Assembly: GCF_001423695.1 (NCBI RefSeq)
Contig: NZ_LMOZ01000001.1
Location: 1,126,443-1,190,442 of the forward strand
Direction of reading: 5' to 3'
Length of the DNA stretch: 64,000 nt
Source of the DNA: Leifsonia sp. Leaf336
GTDB lineage: Bacteria; Actinomycetota; Actinomycetes; Actinomycetales; Microbacteriaceae
The stretch's first letter is position 1; each line of letters starts with the position of its first letter. Both the position numbers and the translations under genes were made by a program. Under the pieces are notes generated by a model. That model did no database searches. It was given only the letters and a program-made list of their open reading frames with translations, and had not been told where the DNA came from. This document shows positions 46,569 to 56,987 of this stretch, one piece after another.

Positions 46569-49193
46569 TCACGGAGTCAGGGTGAGCGTCTGATCGGCTG
46601 CGGCCTTCACCGCTTTCGGTGAGAACGGCCAGGGCCGCGTCTTGCCGGTCGCCCAGAGCGGCGCCTGGTCGGCGTAGTGCGGGTCGAACGCGTGCCCGGA
46701 GGCTCCGGTCAGGTTGATCCAAGTGCTGCGGTCGAAGTCGGCGAGATCGACGACCATCCGCATCGACGGCACCCGGTCGACCTGGTAGCCGACGGAGGCG
46801 TCCCAGCCGGTCGCGTCCACGATGCTCGACCCTCCTCCGACCGGATACGGCCCGCGGTTGAACAGCCATTCGATCGGCGCGACGCCCGACGACCCGAACG
46901 AGGCGTTGGTCAGCTCCAGGGTGTGGAGGCTGTCCCACCGCCAGGTCTTCGCGTCCCCGCCGAGCCGGCTCTGCGCCTCCTTCCAGGCCTGATCGGCGGC
47001 GTACGCGAACATTTCGTCGCGATCGGACGTGCCGAGCTTGCTGTCGGCCCACCAGGCCGAGTCGGGCTGCTTCGCCAGGGCATCGACGACCGCGAACCAA
47101 CGGTCGCCTCCCGTCGGTGGAGCGGAGTCCGGCAGCTTGCGCGCGAAAGCATCGGCGAGGAGGTTCTTCCAGAACACCGCGAAGTACGCCGCCGCTGCGC
47201 TGTCGGCGTCGTCGTGGTAGTCCCAGCCGCGCAGCAGCGCGGCGGCGCGGGCGGCCCCGGAGGTCGGGTCGGCGTTCGCGCCGACCGCACGGAGGATGGG
47301 GACAAGCGCCGCCGCGTTCGCGTCGTACGTGTCCGCCTGGATGGCCGACATGTCCTTCGACGTCAGCTTCGTGCCCGTGTCGAGCAGCTTCTTCAGCCGC
47401 ACCTCGATCTGGTTGGCGCGGTAGCCGTGGTCCCAGTCCTTGGTGATCATCGCAGGGAAGGCGGGTCCGACCGCGGCGTTGTTCGCGGTCACGATGTAGC
47501 CGCTCGGAGGGTTGAGCACGTTCGGCAGCTCGTCGTAGGGGATGGTGCCGACCCAGCCGTACTGGCTGGTCCAGCCCGGCACCGGCACGGTGCCGTCGCC
47601 GCTCGCGCGAACGGGGATCAGCCCGGGCGCCTGGTAGCCGATGTTGCCGTCGACGTCGGCGTAGAGCAGATTCTGCGACGGCACCTGGAACGAGGCGGCC
47701 GCCGCGCGGAAGCTCGCCCAGTCGTGCGCGGTGTCGAACTCGAAGATGGCGTTCGCCGTCGGCCCGGGTGTGAGCGCCGTCCACTCCAGCGACAGCTGGA
47801 ACTGCTGGGCGGGCACCCCGAGCCTGCCCGCCTGGTCTTTCGCGATGGCGGCGTAGCCGTCGCTGAGGTCGGTGACGAGCGGCCCGTGGCGCGTCGAGCG
47901 CACGGTGATGCGCACATTCGGGCCTCCCGCGACCGTGATCGTCTCGTGCCGGATGGTCAGCGGCTCCTGCTTGCCGTCGTACTCGTAGCTGTCGCCGGTG
48001 ACCTTCTCGACAAAGAGGTCGGCGACGTCGGGCCCGAGGTTCGTGAATCCCCAGGCGATGCGGGAGTTGTGGCCGATGATGACGCCGGGGAGCCCGGAGA
48101 AGCTGAAACCGGCGACGTCGAACGGGCACTTCGGGCCGACCGTCGCGCAGTGCAGGCCGACCTGGTACCAGACCGACGGCATCACCGACCCGAGGTGTGG
48201 GTCGTTGGCGAGCAGCGGCTTGCCCGTGGCCGTGTGGGCACCGGAGACGACCCACGAGTTGGAGCCGATGTCGTCGCCTGCGGGTCCCATCAGCTGGGGG
48301 AGCGCATCCAGGCTCGCGGCCACCTGTTGCAGACGGTCGCGGTAGGCGTCGGCCGGCACCGCGGCGGCGAGCGCGGCCGTCGCGTCGTCGTCGGCGGTCG
48401 CCGACCCCGAGGCCGACGCCGTGGACCCGGCCGGCGCGGCGTCCGGCGTCACGGTTCCCGGTGAGCCTCCGCCGAGCGCCGTGATGGCGGGGTGCTGGTC
48501 GTACGCGTAGCCGGGGTGAAGCTCGGCGACCTGCTCGGGCTTCAGCTTCGTCGCCAGCAGCGCGCGGTCGATCTCGTCCTCCAGGTTGGAGCGGAGGTCC
48601 CAGGCCATCGCCTTCAGCCACGCGACCGAGTCCGCCGGCGTCCACTTCTCGGGGTGGTAGCCGGGGTTCTGGATGCCGAGGACGGCGTACTCGAGCGAGA
48701 GCTCGGCACCGGAGTGGGCGGCGAGGTACGCGTTCACGCCGTCGGCGTAGTCCTGGTAGTACCGCAGGGAGGTCGGGTCGAGCAGCTTGACCTCCTGTTC
48801 GGCGACCCGGCGCCAGCCGAGCGTGCGGATGAAGGTGTCGGTGGGCACCTGGCTCGCCCCGAACAGCTCGGACAGCCTCCCCGCGGTGACGTGGCGGCGG
48901 AAGTCCATCTCCCAGAACCGGTCCTGCGCGTGCACGTAGCCCTGTGCCCGGAAGAGGTCGTCGGCCGTGCGCGCGGTGATCTGCGGCACTCCCGCGGAGT
49001 CGCGCACGACCGTGACCGCGGAATCGAGCCCCGGCACCTTCAGCGCGCCGGAGGTCTGCGGGAACGAGCGCATGACCGTCCAGACGCCGAGGCCTCCGGC
49101 GAGCACCCCGAGCACCAGCAGCACGGCGAGCGTGATGCCCAGCGTCCGCAGCACACGATGATGCAGCCTCAGCCGGGGAGTGTCGTCGCCCAC
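46569..49193 (-). CDS. Penicillin acylase family (Ntn-hydrolase) protein
   Basis: This is an 874-residue protein with a single N-terminal membrane anchor (about residues 17-38, ITLAVLLVLGVLAGGLGVW). The Ntn-hydrolase processing site is GDDIG|SNSWVVSG, so Ser311 would become the N-terminal nucleophile of the large beta chain after self-cleavage. A spacer of low-complexity Ala/Ser/Gly (SGSATADDDATAALAAAV) precedes it. The family cleaves amide-linked acyl groups (beta-lactams, acyl-homoserine lactones); the natural substrate here is unknown. The GTG at 49193 has GAGGAG 5 nt upstream; a TTG lies one codon earlier. It converges with gltA. Confidence 0.9.
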   Translation of the reverse strand: MGDDTPRLRLHHRVLRTLGITLAVLLVLGVLAGGLGVWTVMRSFPQTSGALKVPGLDSAVTVVRDSAGVPQITARTADDLFRAQGYVHAQDRFWEMDFRRHVTAGRLSELFGASQVPTDTFIRTLGWRRVAEQEVKLLDPTSLRYYQDYADGVNAYLAAHSGAELSLEYAVLGIQNPGYHPEKWTPADSVAWLKAMAWDLRSNLEDEIDRALLATKLKPEQVAELHPGYAYDQHPAITALGGGSPGTVTPDAAPAGSTASASGSATADDDATAALAAAVPADAYRDRLQQVAASLDALPQLMGPAGDDIGSNSWVVSGAHTATGKPLLANDPHLGSVMPSVWYQVGLHCATVGPKCPFDVAGFSFSGLPGVIIGHNSRIAWGFTNLGPDVADLFVEKVTGDSYEYDGKQEPLTIRHETITVAGGPNVRITVRSTRHGPLVTDLSDGYAAIAKDQAGRLGVPAQQFQLSLEWTALTPGPTANAIFEFDTAHDWASFRAAAASFQVPSQNLLYADVDGNIGYQAPGLIPVRASGDGTVPVPGWTSQYGWVGTIPYDELPNVLNPPSGYIVTANNAAVGPAFPAMITKDWDHGYRANQIEVRLKKLLDTGTKLTSKDMSAIQADTYDANAAALVPILRAVGANADPTSGAARAAALLRGWDYHDDADSAAAAYFAVFWKNLLADAFARKLPDSAPPTGGDRWFAVVDALAKQPDSAWWADSKLGTSDRDEMFAYAADQAWKEAQSRLGGDAKTWRWDSLHTLELTNASFGSSGVAPIEWLFNRGPYPVGGGSSIVDATGWDASVGYQVDRVPSMRMVVDLADFDRSTWINLTGASGHAFDPHYADQAPLWATGKTRPWPFSPKAVKAAADQTLTLTP

Positions 49194-49280
49194 CAAAGCT
49201 CCTCACGTCGAGTCCGTCGCGCTTCCTCGGACTCTAACCCACGCGGATGACGCAGCCGAGTGGGTGCTGGGCGTCCCGCG

Positions 49281-49904
49281 TCAGCGCGACGTGAGCGCGG
49301 CCCAGGCCATCCGCTCCAGCACCGGGCGGACGGAGGCGTCCGTGCTGTGCGACGCGGCGGCGCGCGCGGAGTGCGGCGTGGAGTTGATGAGCCCGAAGGT
49401 GGCCTGCACCCTGACCCGCAGTTCATCGGCGCCGAGCGACGGGTGGAGGTCGCCGAGCACGCGCATCCAGAGCTCGATGTAGCGGCGCTGCAGGGTGCGC
49501 ACGGCGCGGCGGTCCTCGGCGGTGAGGGCGTCGAGGTCGCGGTCCTGGACGCGGATCGTGTCGGCCTCGGCGAGCGCGAAGTCGACGTGGAAGGCGATCA
49601 GCCCGCGGAGGGCGCCCGCTGCGTCCGGCGCCTGCTGCTCGACCGCGGCGCCACCGTCGAGGAGGTTCTCGCTGACGCCGACGAGGAGGGCCGCGAGCAC
49701 GGCCTGCTTGGACGCGAAATGCCGGTAGACCGCGGGGCCGCTGACCCCGGCCGCCGACCCGAGGTCTTCGATCGAGACGCCGTTGAAGCCGCGCTCCGCG
49801 AACATCCCGGCCGCGGCGGCGAGCAGTGCGGCCCGTCGATCGGCCTTGGCCTGGCTGCGCTGCGTGGGGCGCGCGAGCGCGTCTGCCGGAGCGGTCTCGG
49901 TCAT
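49281..49904 (-). CDS. TetR-family repressor of the acyl-CoA (leucine) cluster
   Basis: This is a 207-residue regulator with a TetR helix-turn-helix (about residues 20-66: RRAALLAAAAGMFAERGFNG, then AAGVSGPAVYRHFASKQAVL) and a ligand-binding C-terminal domain. It is divergent from the accD1 operon with two palindromes between them, the same arrangement as the regulator Rv2506 (BkaR) in M. tuberculosis. An acyl-CoA of leucine breakdown is a plausible inducer. The start is uncertain: ATG at 49904 (used here) or ATG at 49949, which would put the start within 5 nt of an operator. Confidence 0.9.
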   Translation of the reverse strand: MTETAPADALARPTQRSQAKADRRAALLAAAAGMFAERGFNGVSIEDLGSAAGVSGPAVYRHFASKQAVLAALLVGVSENLLDGGAAVEQQAPDAAGALRGLIAFHVDFALAEADTIRVQDRDLDALTAEDRRAVRTLQRRYIELWMRVLGDLHPSLGADELRVRVQATFGLINSTPHSARAAASHSTDASVRPVLERMAWAALTSR

Positions 49905-49952
49905 GTCGGTCGCTTTCGCAGGGTTCCCCCGGGAGGCGGGGCTGGACATTCG

Positions 49953-49970
49953 GGTTAATGAACACTAACC
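49953..49970. promoter_or_regulatory. TetR operator 1 of the leucine cluster
   Basis: GGTTAATGAACACTAACC is an 18-bp imperfect palindrome (7 of 9 pairs). It shares the TTA(A/G)T and ACTAAC half-sites with operator 2. It lies next to the tetR start. Confidence 0.75.
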
Positions 49971-49978
49971 TAAATTCG

Positions 49979-49996
49979 AGTTAGTAACCACTAACT
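49979..49996. promoter_or_regulatory. TetR operator 2 of the leucine cluster
   Basis: AGTTAGTAACCACTAACT has perfect 7-bp arms (AGTTAGT/ACTAACT) around 4 bases. Its centre is 26 bp from that of operator 1 and 36 bp from the accD1 start. The pair should control tetR and the acc operon together. Confidence 0.82.
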
Positions 49997-50022
49997 CATG
50001 TCGACGAAGACGCGGGAGAACC

Positions 50023-51636
50023 ATGACGCTGAGCACGGCACCCACCGAGGCCCCGACTGCCGGCTCGGCCTCCGGAGCCGGCGACGCCGCTCAGCGAGCC
50101 CTGGTGGCCGACCTCCGCGAGCGCCTGCGTGTCGCCGCGGCCGGCGGCCCCGAGCGCGCACGCGAGCGCCATGTGGCCCGAGGCAAGCTCCTCCCGCGCG
50201 ACCGGATCGACACCCTGCTCGACGAAGGCAGCCCGTTCCTCGAGATCGCCCCGCTCGCCGCGACCGGGATGTACGACGACGAGAGCCCCGCCGCCGGCGT
50301 CATCGCCGGGATCGGCCTCGTCGAGGGCCGTCACGTGATGATCGTGTGCAACGACGCCACGGTGAAGGGCGGCACCTATTACCCGATGACGGTGAAGAAG
50401 CACCTGCGCGCGCAGGAGATCGCACTCGAGAACCGCCTCCCGTGCATCTACCTCGTCGACTCCGGAGGCGCTTTCCTGCCGATGCAGGACGAGGTGTTCC
50501 CCGACCGCGACCACTTCGGCCGGATCTTCTACAACCAGTCGCGGCTGTCGGCCGCGAAGGTCCCTCAGATCGCCGCTGTGCTGGGCTCGTGCACCGCGGG
50601 AGGCGCGTACGTCCCCGCCATGAGCGACGAGACCGTGATCGTGCGCAACCAGGGCACGATCTTCCTCGGCGGGCCGCCGCTCGTGAAGGCCGCGATCGGG
50701 GAGGTCGTGACCGCGGAGGAGCTCGGCGGAGGAGACCTACATGCGCGCACCTCCGGAGTCGTGGACCACCTGGCCGAAGACGACGCGCACGCGCTCGCCA
50801 TCGTGCGCGAGATCGTCGCCACCCTGCCGCAGCCTGCGGCTCCCGCCTGGGAGGTCCTCCCAGCGCGCGCCCCGCTCGGCGATGCCGAAGAGCTCTACAA
50901 TGTCGTCCCCGTCGACGTGCAGGCGCCGTACGACGTGCACGAAGTCATCGAGCGCCTGGTGGACGCCGGCGAGTTCAGCGAGTTCAAGCCCGAGTACGGC
51001 ACGACGCTGGTCACCGGCTTCGCGCACCTCCACGGCCATCCGGTCGGCATCGTCGCCAACAACGGTGTGCTGTTCAGCGAGTCCGCGCTCAAGGGGGCGC
51101 ACTTCATCGAGCTGTGCGACCAGCGAGGAATCCCGCTGGTGTTCCTGCAGAACATCTCCGGGTTCATGGTCGGACGCGACTACGAGGCGGGCGGCATCGC
51201 CAAGAACGGCGCGAAGATGGTGACCGCCGTCGCCACCACCCGGGTGCCGAAGCTGACGGTCGTGATCGGTGGCTCGTTCGGCGCGGGGAACTACTCGATG
51301 TGCGGCCGCGCCTACTCGCCGCGCTTCCTCTGGATGTGGCCGGCCTCCCGGATCTCCGTCATGGGCGGAGCGCAGGCCGCGAGCGTGCTCGCGACGGTCA
51401 AGCGCGACCAGCTCGAGGGCCGCGGCGAGGAGTGGAGCACGGAGGACGAAGCCGCCTTCAAGGCGCCGATCGCCGCGCAGTACGAAGACCAGGGCAACCC
51501 GTACTACTCCACCGCCCGGCTGTGGGACGACGGCGTCATCGACCCCGCCGAGACCCGCACGGTGCTCGGCCTCGCACTGGACGTGTGCTCGCGCGCACCG
51601 CTCCCCGACACGGCCTTCGGCCTCTTCCGGATGTGA
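50023..51636 (+). CDS. accD1: Acyl-CoA carboxylase carboxyltransferase subunit (methylcrotonyl-CoA type)
   Basis: This 537-residue carboxyltransferase of the AccD/MccB family moves CO2 from biotin to the acyl-CoA. Oxyanion-hole and CoA blocks are recognisable ([67 protein letters not shown] cut to [16 protein letters not shown]). These resemble 3-methylcrotonyl-CoA carboxylase beta chains. GGGAG precedes the ATG. It overlaps accA1 (TGATG). Its context with acyl-CoA dehydrogenase and CitE indicates leucine breakdown. Confidence 0.93.
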   Translation: MTLSTAPTEAPTAGSASGAGDAAQRALVADLRERLRVAAAGGPERARERHVARGKLLPRDRIDTLLDEGSPFLEIAPLAATGMYDDESPAAGVIAGIGLVEGRHVMIVCNDATVKGGTYYPMTVKKHLRAQEIALENRLPCIYLVDSGGAFLPMQDEVFPDRDHFGRIFYNQSRLSAAKVPQIAAVLGSCTAGGAYVPAMSDETVIVRNQGTIFLGGPPLVKAAIGEVVTAEELGGGDLHARTSGVVDHLAEDDAHALAIVREIVATLPQPAAPAWEVLPARAPLGDAEELYNVVPVDVQAPYDVHEVIERLVDAGEFSEFKPEYGTTLVTGFAHLHGHPVGIVANNGVLFSESALKGAHFIELCDQRGIPLVFLQNISGFMVGRDYEAGGIAKNGAKMVTAVATTRVPKLTVVIGGSFGAGNYSMCGRAYSPRFLWMWPASRISVMGGAQAASVLATVKRDQLEGRGEEWSTEDEAAFKAPIAAQYEDQGNPYYSTARLWDDGVIDPAETRTVLGLALDVCSRAPLPDTAFGLFRM

Positions 51637-53831
51637 TGGCGATGACCGATACCACCCGCACCACGACCACCAGCAGCGTCCCGTTCCCGGCCGTGCTGGT
51701 CGCCAACCGCGGCGAGATCGCCTGTCGCGTCATCCGCACGCTGAACCGCCTCGGCATCCGCTCGATCGCGGTCTTCAGCGACGCCGACCGCGACGCCTCG
51801 CACGTGCGCCTCGCCGACTCGGCCGTCAGGATCGGTCCTGCGCCCGCCCGCGACAGCTACCTGTCGGTCGACGCGATCGTCGACGCGGCCCGGCGCACCG
51901 GCGCCGCGGCCGTGCACCCCGGTTACGGGTTCCTTTCCGAGAACGCGGCGCTCGCCGAGGCGTGCGAAGCGGCCGGCATCGTGTTCGTGGGCCCCGGCGT
52001 GCACGCGCTGGAGGTCATGGGCGACAAGATCTCCGCCAAGAACGAGGTCGCGCGCGCCGGTGTGCCCACCATTCCCGGCATCGCCGAGCCCGGCCTCAGC
52101 GACGACGAGCTGATCGCCGCCGCCGAGCGCGTGGGCTATCCCGTGCTGGTGAAGCCGTCCGCGGGCGGCGGAGGCAAGGGCATGCGGGCGGTCCACGACT
52201 CCGCGGAGCTGCCGGAGGCCCTGCGCGCCGCCCGCAGGGTCGCCGCATCGGCCTTCGGAGACGACACGCTCTTCCTGGAGCGTCTCGTCTCCTCGCCCCG
52301 GCACATCGAGGTGCAGGTGATCGCCGACCGCCACGGCGCGGTCGTGCACCTGGGGGAGCGCGAGTGCTCACTGCAGCGCCGCCACCAGAAGGTGGTGGAG
52401 GAGGCGCCTTCGCCGCTGCTCGACGCCGAGACCCGCGCCCGGATCGGCGAGGCCGCCTGCCGGGTCGCCGCGGGTGTCGGCTACGTCGGCGCCGGGACCG
52501 TCGAGTTCCTCGTCTCGGCGGAGCGCCCCGGCGAGTTCTTCTTCATGGAGATGAACACCCGGCTGCAGGTGGAGCATCCCGTCACCGAGCTGGTCACCGG
52601 GGTCGACCTCGTCGAGTGGCAGCTGCGCGTGGCGGCGGGCGAGCCGCTCGGCTTCGCGCAGGAGGACGTGCGCCTCGCCGGCCACGCCGTGGAGGCCCGG
52701 GTCTACGCCGAGAACCCCGAGCGGGAGTTCCTGCCCGGCGACGGCACCGTGCTCGCGCTCCACGAGCCCACCGGCGAAGGGATCCGCGTCGACAGCGGCC
52801 TGGCCGCCGGGACGCGCGTCGTCACCGACTACGACCCCATGCTCGCCAAGGTGATCGCGTGGGCGCCCGACCGCGCGGGCGCCCTCGCACGACTCGACCG
52901 GGCTCTCGCCGACACCGCCGTGCTCGGCGTCGTGAACAACATCGCCTGGCTGCGCGACCTCCTCGCCGACACCGACGTGCGCGCCGGCTCGATGGACACC
53001 ACGCTGATCGACCGGCGGTTCTCCGCCCTGGAGCCGGCCCCGGCCTCCACCGCCGAGCTCGTGGCGGCCGCACTGCTGGCTCACCGCGACCGGGAGGCCG
53101 CCGCGCCGTCGGGCGTCGGCGCACTGTGGGGAGCGCCGAGTGGTTGGCGACTCGGGTCGCCACGGCCCGCGCGTCACGACGTGGACGGCACGACCGTCGA
53201 GGTGCTCGACGACCGGGTCGTCGTGCGCGGAGCCGACGGCGACGCGACCGAGCACGTCGCGCGGATCTCCGTGCGGCCCGGCGCGGCCGGTGAGCCGGAG
53301 AGCGTCGCCCTCGACCTCGACGGCGTCGTCACCCGCTTCGATGCCGCGCGCGACGGCGCCACCATCTGGCTCGCGACCGCCGGCCGCTCGCGCGCACTGC
53401 GGCTGCGGACGCCGGCGGAACGGGTCGCCGCGGCGCTCGCCGCCCGGGAACGCGGCGAGGCCGCCGCGCACCCCGAGGTCCGCTCGCCGATGCCTGGCAC
53501 CGTCGTCGCCGTCCCCGTCGCCTCCGGAGCCGTGGTCGCGGCCGGCGACACCGTGGCCGTCGTGGAGGCCATGAAGATGGAGCACCGGCTCGTCGCCCCG
53601 ATCGCGGGCACCGTGACGGTGTCCGTCGCGCCGGGCGACCTCGTCAAGCTGGACCAGCTCGTCGCCGTCGTCGATGTCGTCGACGCGGTCGACGACGGCG
53701 TCAACGCGACAGCGCAGAACGTCCCGCCGACCCCGGCGGACACCACCGAGCCGACAGAATCGGCCACCTCGTTCCGCGGCGAACCCGCCGCGGCAGGGAT
53801 CGTCACCACAACAGACAGGAACCTCCCATGA
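51636..53831 (+). CDS. accA1: Acyl-CoA carboxylase alpha subunit: biotin carboxylase plus biotin carrier
   Basis: This 731-residue chain carries the biotin carboxylase domain (about residues 12-455; ATP-grasp loop [25 protein letters not shown]) and a biotin carrier domain with the biotinylated Lys647 in VVEAMKMEH. It carboxylates biotin for AccD1. The ATG overlaps the accD1 stop; a second ATG follows two codons later. After the carrier domain there is an extra tail of about 45 residues rich in Thr/Pro/Ala, which reaches into the next gene (ATGA overlap). Confidence 0.93.
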   Translation: MAMTDTTRTTTTSSVPFPAVLVANRGEIACRVIRTLNRLGIRSIAVFSDADRDASHVRLADSAVRIGPAPARDSYLSVDAIVDAARRTGAAAVHPGYGFLSENAALAEACEAAGIVFVGPGVHALEVMGDKISAKNEVARAGVPTIPGIAEPGLSDDELIAAAERVGYPVLVKPSAGGGGKGMRAVHDSAELPEALRAARRVAASAFGDDTLFLERLVSSPRHIEVQVIADRHGAVVHLGERECSLQRRHQKVVEEAPSPLLDAETRARIGEAACRVAAGVGYVGAGTVEFLVSAERPGEFFFMEMNTRLQVEHPVTELVTGVDLVEWQLRVAAGEPLGFAQEDVRLAGHAVEARVYAENPEREFLPGDGTVLALHEPTGEGIRVDSGLAAGTRVVTDYDPMLAKVIAWAPDRAGALARLDRALADTAVLGVVNNIAWLRDLLADTDVRAGSMDTTLIDRRFSALEPAPASTAELVAAALLAHRDREAAAPSGVGALWGAPSGWRLGSPRPARHDVDGTTVEVLDDRVVVRGADGDATEHVARISVRPGAAGEPESVALDLDGVVTRFDAARDGATIWLATAGRSRALRLRTPAERVAAALAARERGEAAAHPEVRSPMPGTVVAVPVASGAVVAAGDTVAVVEAMKMEHRLVAPIAGTVTVSVAPGDLVKLDQLVAVVDVVDAVDDGVNATAQNVPPTPADTTEPTESATSFRGEPAAAGIVTTTDRNLP

Positions 53832-55030
53832 CCATGCAGATGTCCCGTCCCGAACTCGACGTCGCCGGCTTCGAGCTCACCGACGAGCAGCGCCGCCTCC
53901 GCGACGAGGTGCGCGACTTCGCCGACACCGTCGTCGCGCCGGCCGCATACGAGTACGACACCAAGCGCAGCCTCCCGTACGGCATCATCGCCGAGATGGG
54001 TCGTATGGGCCTGTTCGGTCTGCCGTTCCCCGTCGAGTACGGCGGCCAGGGCAAGGACTACTTCTCGCTCTGCCTCGCGGTTGAGCAGCTCGGTCGTGTC
54101 GACCAGTCGATCGGCGTGACGCTGGAGGCCGGCGTCGGGCTCGGCGCGATGCCGATCTACCGCAGCGGCAACGAGGAGCAGAAGCAGCAGTGGCTGCCGA
54201 TGCTGGCCCGCGGCGAGGCGCTCGCCGGGTTCGGCCTGACGGAGGCCGATGCGGGCTCCGACGCCTCCGGCACCAAGACCACGGCCGTGCTGCGCGACGG
54301 CGAATGGGTCATCAACGGCACCAAGCAGTTCATCACCAACTCCGGTTCGGATATCACCAAGCTCGTGACGATCACCGCCGTCACCGGCGAGGACCGTCGC
54401 GCCGACGGCTCGATCAAGAAGGAGCTGTCGGCGATCATCGTCCCCAGCGGGACGCCCGGCTTCGTCGCCGAGCCGGTCTACGACAAGGTCGGCTGGCACA
54501 CCTCCGACACGCACCCGCTCACGCTCACCGACGTGCGCGTCCCGGAGGCCAACCTCCTGGGCGAGCGCGGCCGCGGCTACGCGAACTTCCTCACGACGCT
54601 GGACGAGGGCAGGGTGGCGTTCGCCGCGCTGTGCACCGGCGCCGCCCAGGGCTGCCTCGAGGAGGCGGTGCGCTACGCGAAGAGCCGCAACGTCTTCGGC
54701 CGCTCGATCGGATCCAACCAGCACATCGCCTTCAAGATCGCGCGTATGCAGGCCCGGGTGCACGCGGCCCGACTGGCCTACTACGACGCCGCGTTCAAAC
54801 TGATCGCCGGCGTGCCGTTCAAGATGGAGGCCTCCATCGCCAAGCTGATCGGCAGCGAGGCCGCCATGGACAACGCGCGCGACGCGACCCAGATCTTCGG
54901 CGGCTACGGCTTCCTCAACGAGAACCCGGTCGCCCGGCACTACCGCGACTCGAAGATCCTCGAGATCGGCGAGGGCACGAGCGAGGTGCAGCTCATGATC
55001 ATCTCGCGGGCCCTCGGCTTCGACGCCTAG
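53828..55030 (+). CDS. Acyl-CoA dehydrogenase (probably isovaleryl-CoA dehydrogenase)
   Basis: This is a 400-residue flavoprotein of the acyl-CoA dehydrogenase family. FAD/substrate blocks are [12 protein letters not shown] and [10 protein letters not shown]; the C-terminal IGEGTSEVQ block (GEG at about 381-383) corresponds to the position of the catalytic Glu in short-chain enzymes, although isovaleryl-CoA dehydrogenases place their base elsewhere in the chain. The ATG overlaps accA1. In the M. tuberculosis cluster this place is taken by FadE19. Isovaleryl-CoA oxidation to 3-methylcrotonyl-CoA would provide the substrate of AccA1D1. Confidence 0.9.
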   Translation: MTMQMSRPELDVAGFELTDEQRRLRDEVRDFADTVVAPAAYEYDTKRSLPYGIIAEMGRMGLFGLPFPVEYGGQGKDYFSLCLAVEQLGRVDQSIGVTLEAGVGLGAMPIYRSGNEEQKQQWLPMLARGEALAGFGLTEADAGSDASGTKTTAVLRDGEWVINGTKQFITNSGSDITKLVTITAVTGEDRRADGSIKKELSAIIVPSGTPGFVAEPVYDKVGWHTSDTHPLTLTDVRVPEANLLGERGRGYANFLTTLDEGRVAFAALCTGAAQGCLEEAVRYAKSRNVFGRSIGSNQHIAFKIARMQARVHAARLAYYDAAFKLIAGVPFKMEASIAKLIGSEAAMDNARDATQIFGGYGFLNENPVARHYRDSKILEIGEGTSEVQLMIISRALGFDA

Positions 55031-55066
55031 CCTGGACGCGCAGCGACTCGACGTGGAGGAGGACGG

Positions 55067-55855
55067 ATGATCGACAAGACGGTGGCGAGTGCGGCGGAGG
55101 CGGTGGCGGACATCCCGAGCGGCAGCAGCCTCGCCGTGGGCGGCTTCGGGCTGTGCGGCATCCCGAGCGCGCTCATCCAAGCCCTGCTGGAGGCCGGCAC
55201 GACCGACCTCGAGGTGGTCAGCAACAACTGCGGCGTCGACGACTGGGGCCTCGGCCTGCTGCTCGCCGAACACCGGATCCGCAAGATGGTCAGCTCGTAC
55301 GTCGGAGAGAACAAGGAGTTCGCCCGGCAGTTCCTCTCCGGCGAGCTGGAGGTCGAGCTCACCCCGCAAGGCACGCTCGCCGAGAAGCTGCGCGCGGGCG
55401 GAGCGGGCATCCCGGCGTTCTACACGCCCGCCGGAGTCGGCACCCAGATCGCGCTCGGCGGCCTCCCTCGGCGCTACAACGCCGACGGCTCCGTCGCCGT
55501 CGCGAGCGAGCCGAAGGAGGTGCGCGACTTCGACGGCGCGTCCTACGTGCTGGAGCGCTCGCTGCGCCCGGACTTCGCCCTGGTGCACGCTGCCAAGGGC
55601 GACCGGCACGGCAACCTGGTGTTCCACGCGGCCGCCATGAACTTCAACCCGCTCGCCGCGATGGCGGGCGGCATCACGATCGCCGAGGTGGAGGAGCTGG
55701 TCGAGCCCGGCGAGCTCGCGCCGGGCGAAGTGCACCTCCCCGGGATCTTCGTGCAGCGCGTCGTCCACGCGCCCGACGTCGAGAAGCGGATCGAGCGCCG
55801 CACGGTGTCTGTGCCGGCGACCGCGGCCCCCGCGAGCGAACGGAGCGACCGATGA
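55067..55855 (+). CDS. scoA: 3-oxoacid CoA-transferase, subunit A
   Basis: This is a 262-residue family I CoA-transferase alpha subunit. The glycine-rich block [10 protein letters not shown] (residues about 26-35) and the YTPAGVGT and [11 protein letters not shown] blocks are typical. GGAGGAGG lies upstream of the ATG. Coupled by ATGA to scoB. It either activates acetoacetate, the end product of leucine breakdown, or acts as an itaconate/succinate CoA-transferase as proposed for M. tuberculosis Rv2503c-Rv2504c; the sequence alone cannot decide. Confidence 0.93.
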   Translation: MIDKTVASAAEAVADIPSGSSLAVGGFGLCGIPSALIQALLEAGTTDLEVVSNNCGVDDWGLGLLLAEHRIRKMVSSYVGENKEFARQFLSGELEVELTPQGTLAEKLRAGGAGIPAFYTPAGVGTQIALGGLPRRYNADGSVAVASEPKEVRDFDGASYVLERSLRPDFALVHAAKGDRHGNLVFHAAAMNFNPLAAMAGGITIAEVEELVEPGELAPGEVHLPGIFVQRVVHAPDVEKRIERRTVSVPATAAPASERSDR

Positions 55856-56502
55856 GCCTCACGCGCACCGAGCTCGCCGCGCGCGTCGCGCGCGAGCTCG
55901 AGAACGGGCAGTACGTCAACCTCGGCATCGGCATGCCGACGCTGATCCCCAACTACATCCCGGAGGGCGTGGAGGTCATCCTGCACTCCGAGAACGGGGT
56001 ACTGGGGGTCGGCCCCTACCCGGCCGACGCCGATGTCGATCCCGACCTGATCAACGCGGGCAAGGAGACCGTCACCGTCGAGCGCGGCGCCGCCTACTTC
56101 GACTCGTCGCTGTCGTTCGGCATGGTCCGTGGCGGCCACGTGGACGTCGCGGTGCTCGGAGCCATGGAGGTCTCGGCCTCCGGCGACCTCGCCAACTGGA
56201 TGATCCCGGGAAAGATGGTCAAGGGGATGGGCGGGGCGATGGACCTCGTCTTCGGCGCCAAGCGGCTCATCGTGATGATGGAGCACGTCGACCGCGAGGG
56301 CCGCCCCAAGATCCTCGCGGAGTGCACGCTGCCGCTGACCGGAACCGGCTGCGTCGACCGCATCATCACCGACCTCGCCGTCATCGATGTGGCGGCGGAC
56401 GGCCTCGTGCTCCGCGAGACCGCGCCGGGTGTCACGGTCGAGGAGGTCGTGGCAGCGACGGGTGCGCCGCTGACGGTCGAGCTACAGGAGGCGGCGTCGT
56501 GA
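55852..56502 (+). CDS. scoB: 3-oxoacid CoA-transferase, subunit B
   Basis: This is a 216-residue beta subunit that carries the catalytic glutamate, Glu47 in [10 protein letters not shown], which forms the enzyme-CoA thioester. [14 protein letters not shown] and [14 protein letters not shown] are family blocks. Its ATG overlaps the scoA stop and its own stop overlaps the GTG of the next gene (GTGA). Together with ScoA it forms the active transferase. Confidence 0.94.
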   Translation: MSLTRTELAARVARELENGQYVNLGIGMPTLIPNYIPEGVEVILHSENGVLGVGPYPADADVDPDLINAGKETVTVERGAAYFDSSLSFGMVRGGHVDVAVLGAMEVSASGDLANWMIPGKMVKGMGGAMDLVFGAKRLIVMMEHVDREGRPKILAECTLPLTGTGCVDRIITDLAVIDVAADGLVLRETAPGVTVEEVVAATGAPLTVELQEAAS

Positions 56503-56987
56503 GGGAGGTCGAACAGCGCGGGCTCTACTACGAGGAGTTCGAGCTGGAGACCCGCTACCTCCACCGGCCGGGCCGCACCGTGACCGAGGCCGACAACGTG
56601 CTCTTCACCACGCTCACGATGAACACGCAGGCACTGCATCTCGACGCTGCCTGGTCGGCGCGGCAGCCGTTCGGCGAGCGGCTGATGAACTCGATGTGGA
56701 CCCTCGCGACGATCGTGGGCGCCTCCGTCGCCCAGCTGACGCAGGGCACGATCGTGGCCAACCTCGGGTTCTCGGAGGTCGCGTTCCCGCACCCGCTGTA
56801 CCACGGCGACACGCTCTACTCGGAGACCACCGTCATCGCCAAACGGCTGTCGGCCTCCCGGCCCGGCCAGGGCATCGTCACGCTCGAGCACACCGGGCGC
56901 AACCAGGACGGCGTGGTCGTCGCCACCGCCACCCGTCAGGTGATGGTGTGGTGCGAAGACGCGCACCTCGGGACGGCCGACGTATGA
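56499..56987 (+). CDS. MaoC-like (R)-specific enoyl-CoA hydratase
   Basis: This is a 162-residue single hot-dog domain. The hydratase active-site segment reads [14 protein letters not shown] (residues about 40-53): the Asn and His positions match the N-T-x-x-x-H form seen in itaconyl/mesaconyl-CoA hydratase relatives rather than the DxNPxH of R-specific crotonyl hydratases. Start GTG, overlapping scoB; its stop overlaps the CitE ATG. By position it is the counterpart of Rv2499c. It probably hydrates 3-methylglutaconyl-CoA or itaconyl-CoA. Confidence 0.85.
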   Translation: MREVEQRGLYYEEFELETRYLHRPGRTVTEADNVLFTTLTMNTQALHLDAAWSARQPFGERLMNSMWTLATIVGASVAQLTQGTIVANLGFSEVAFPHPLYHGDTLYSETTVIAKRLSASRPGQGIVTLEHTGRNQDGVVVATATRQVMVWCEDAHLGTADV

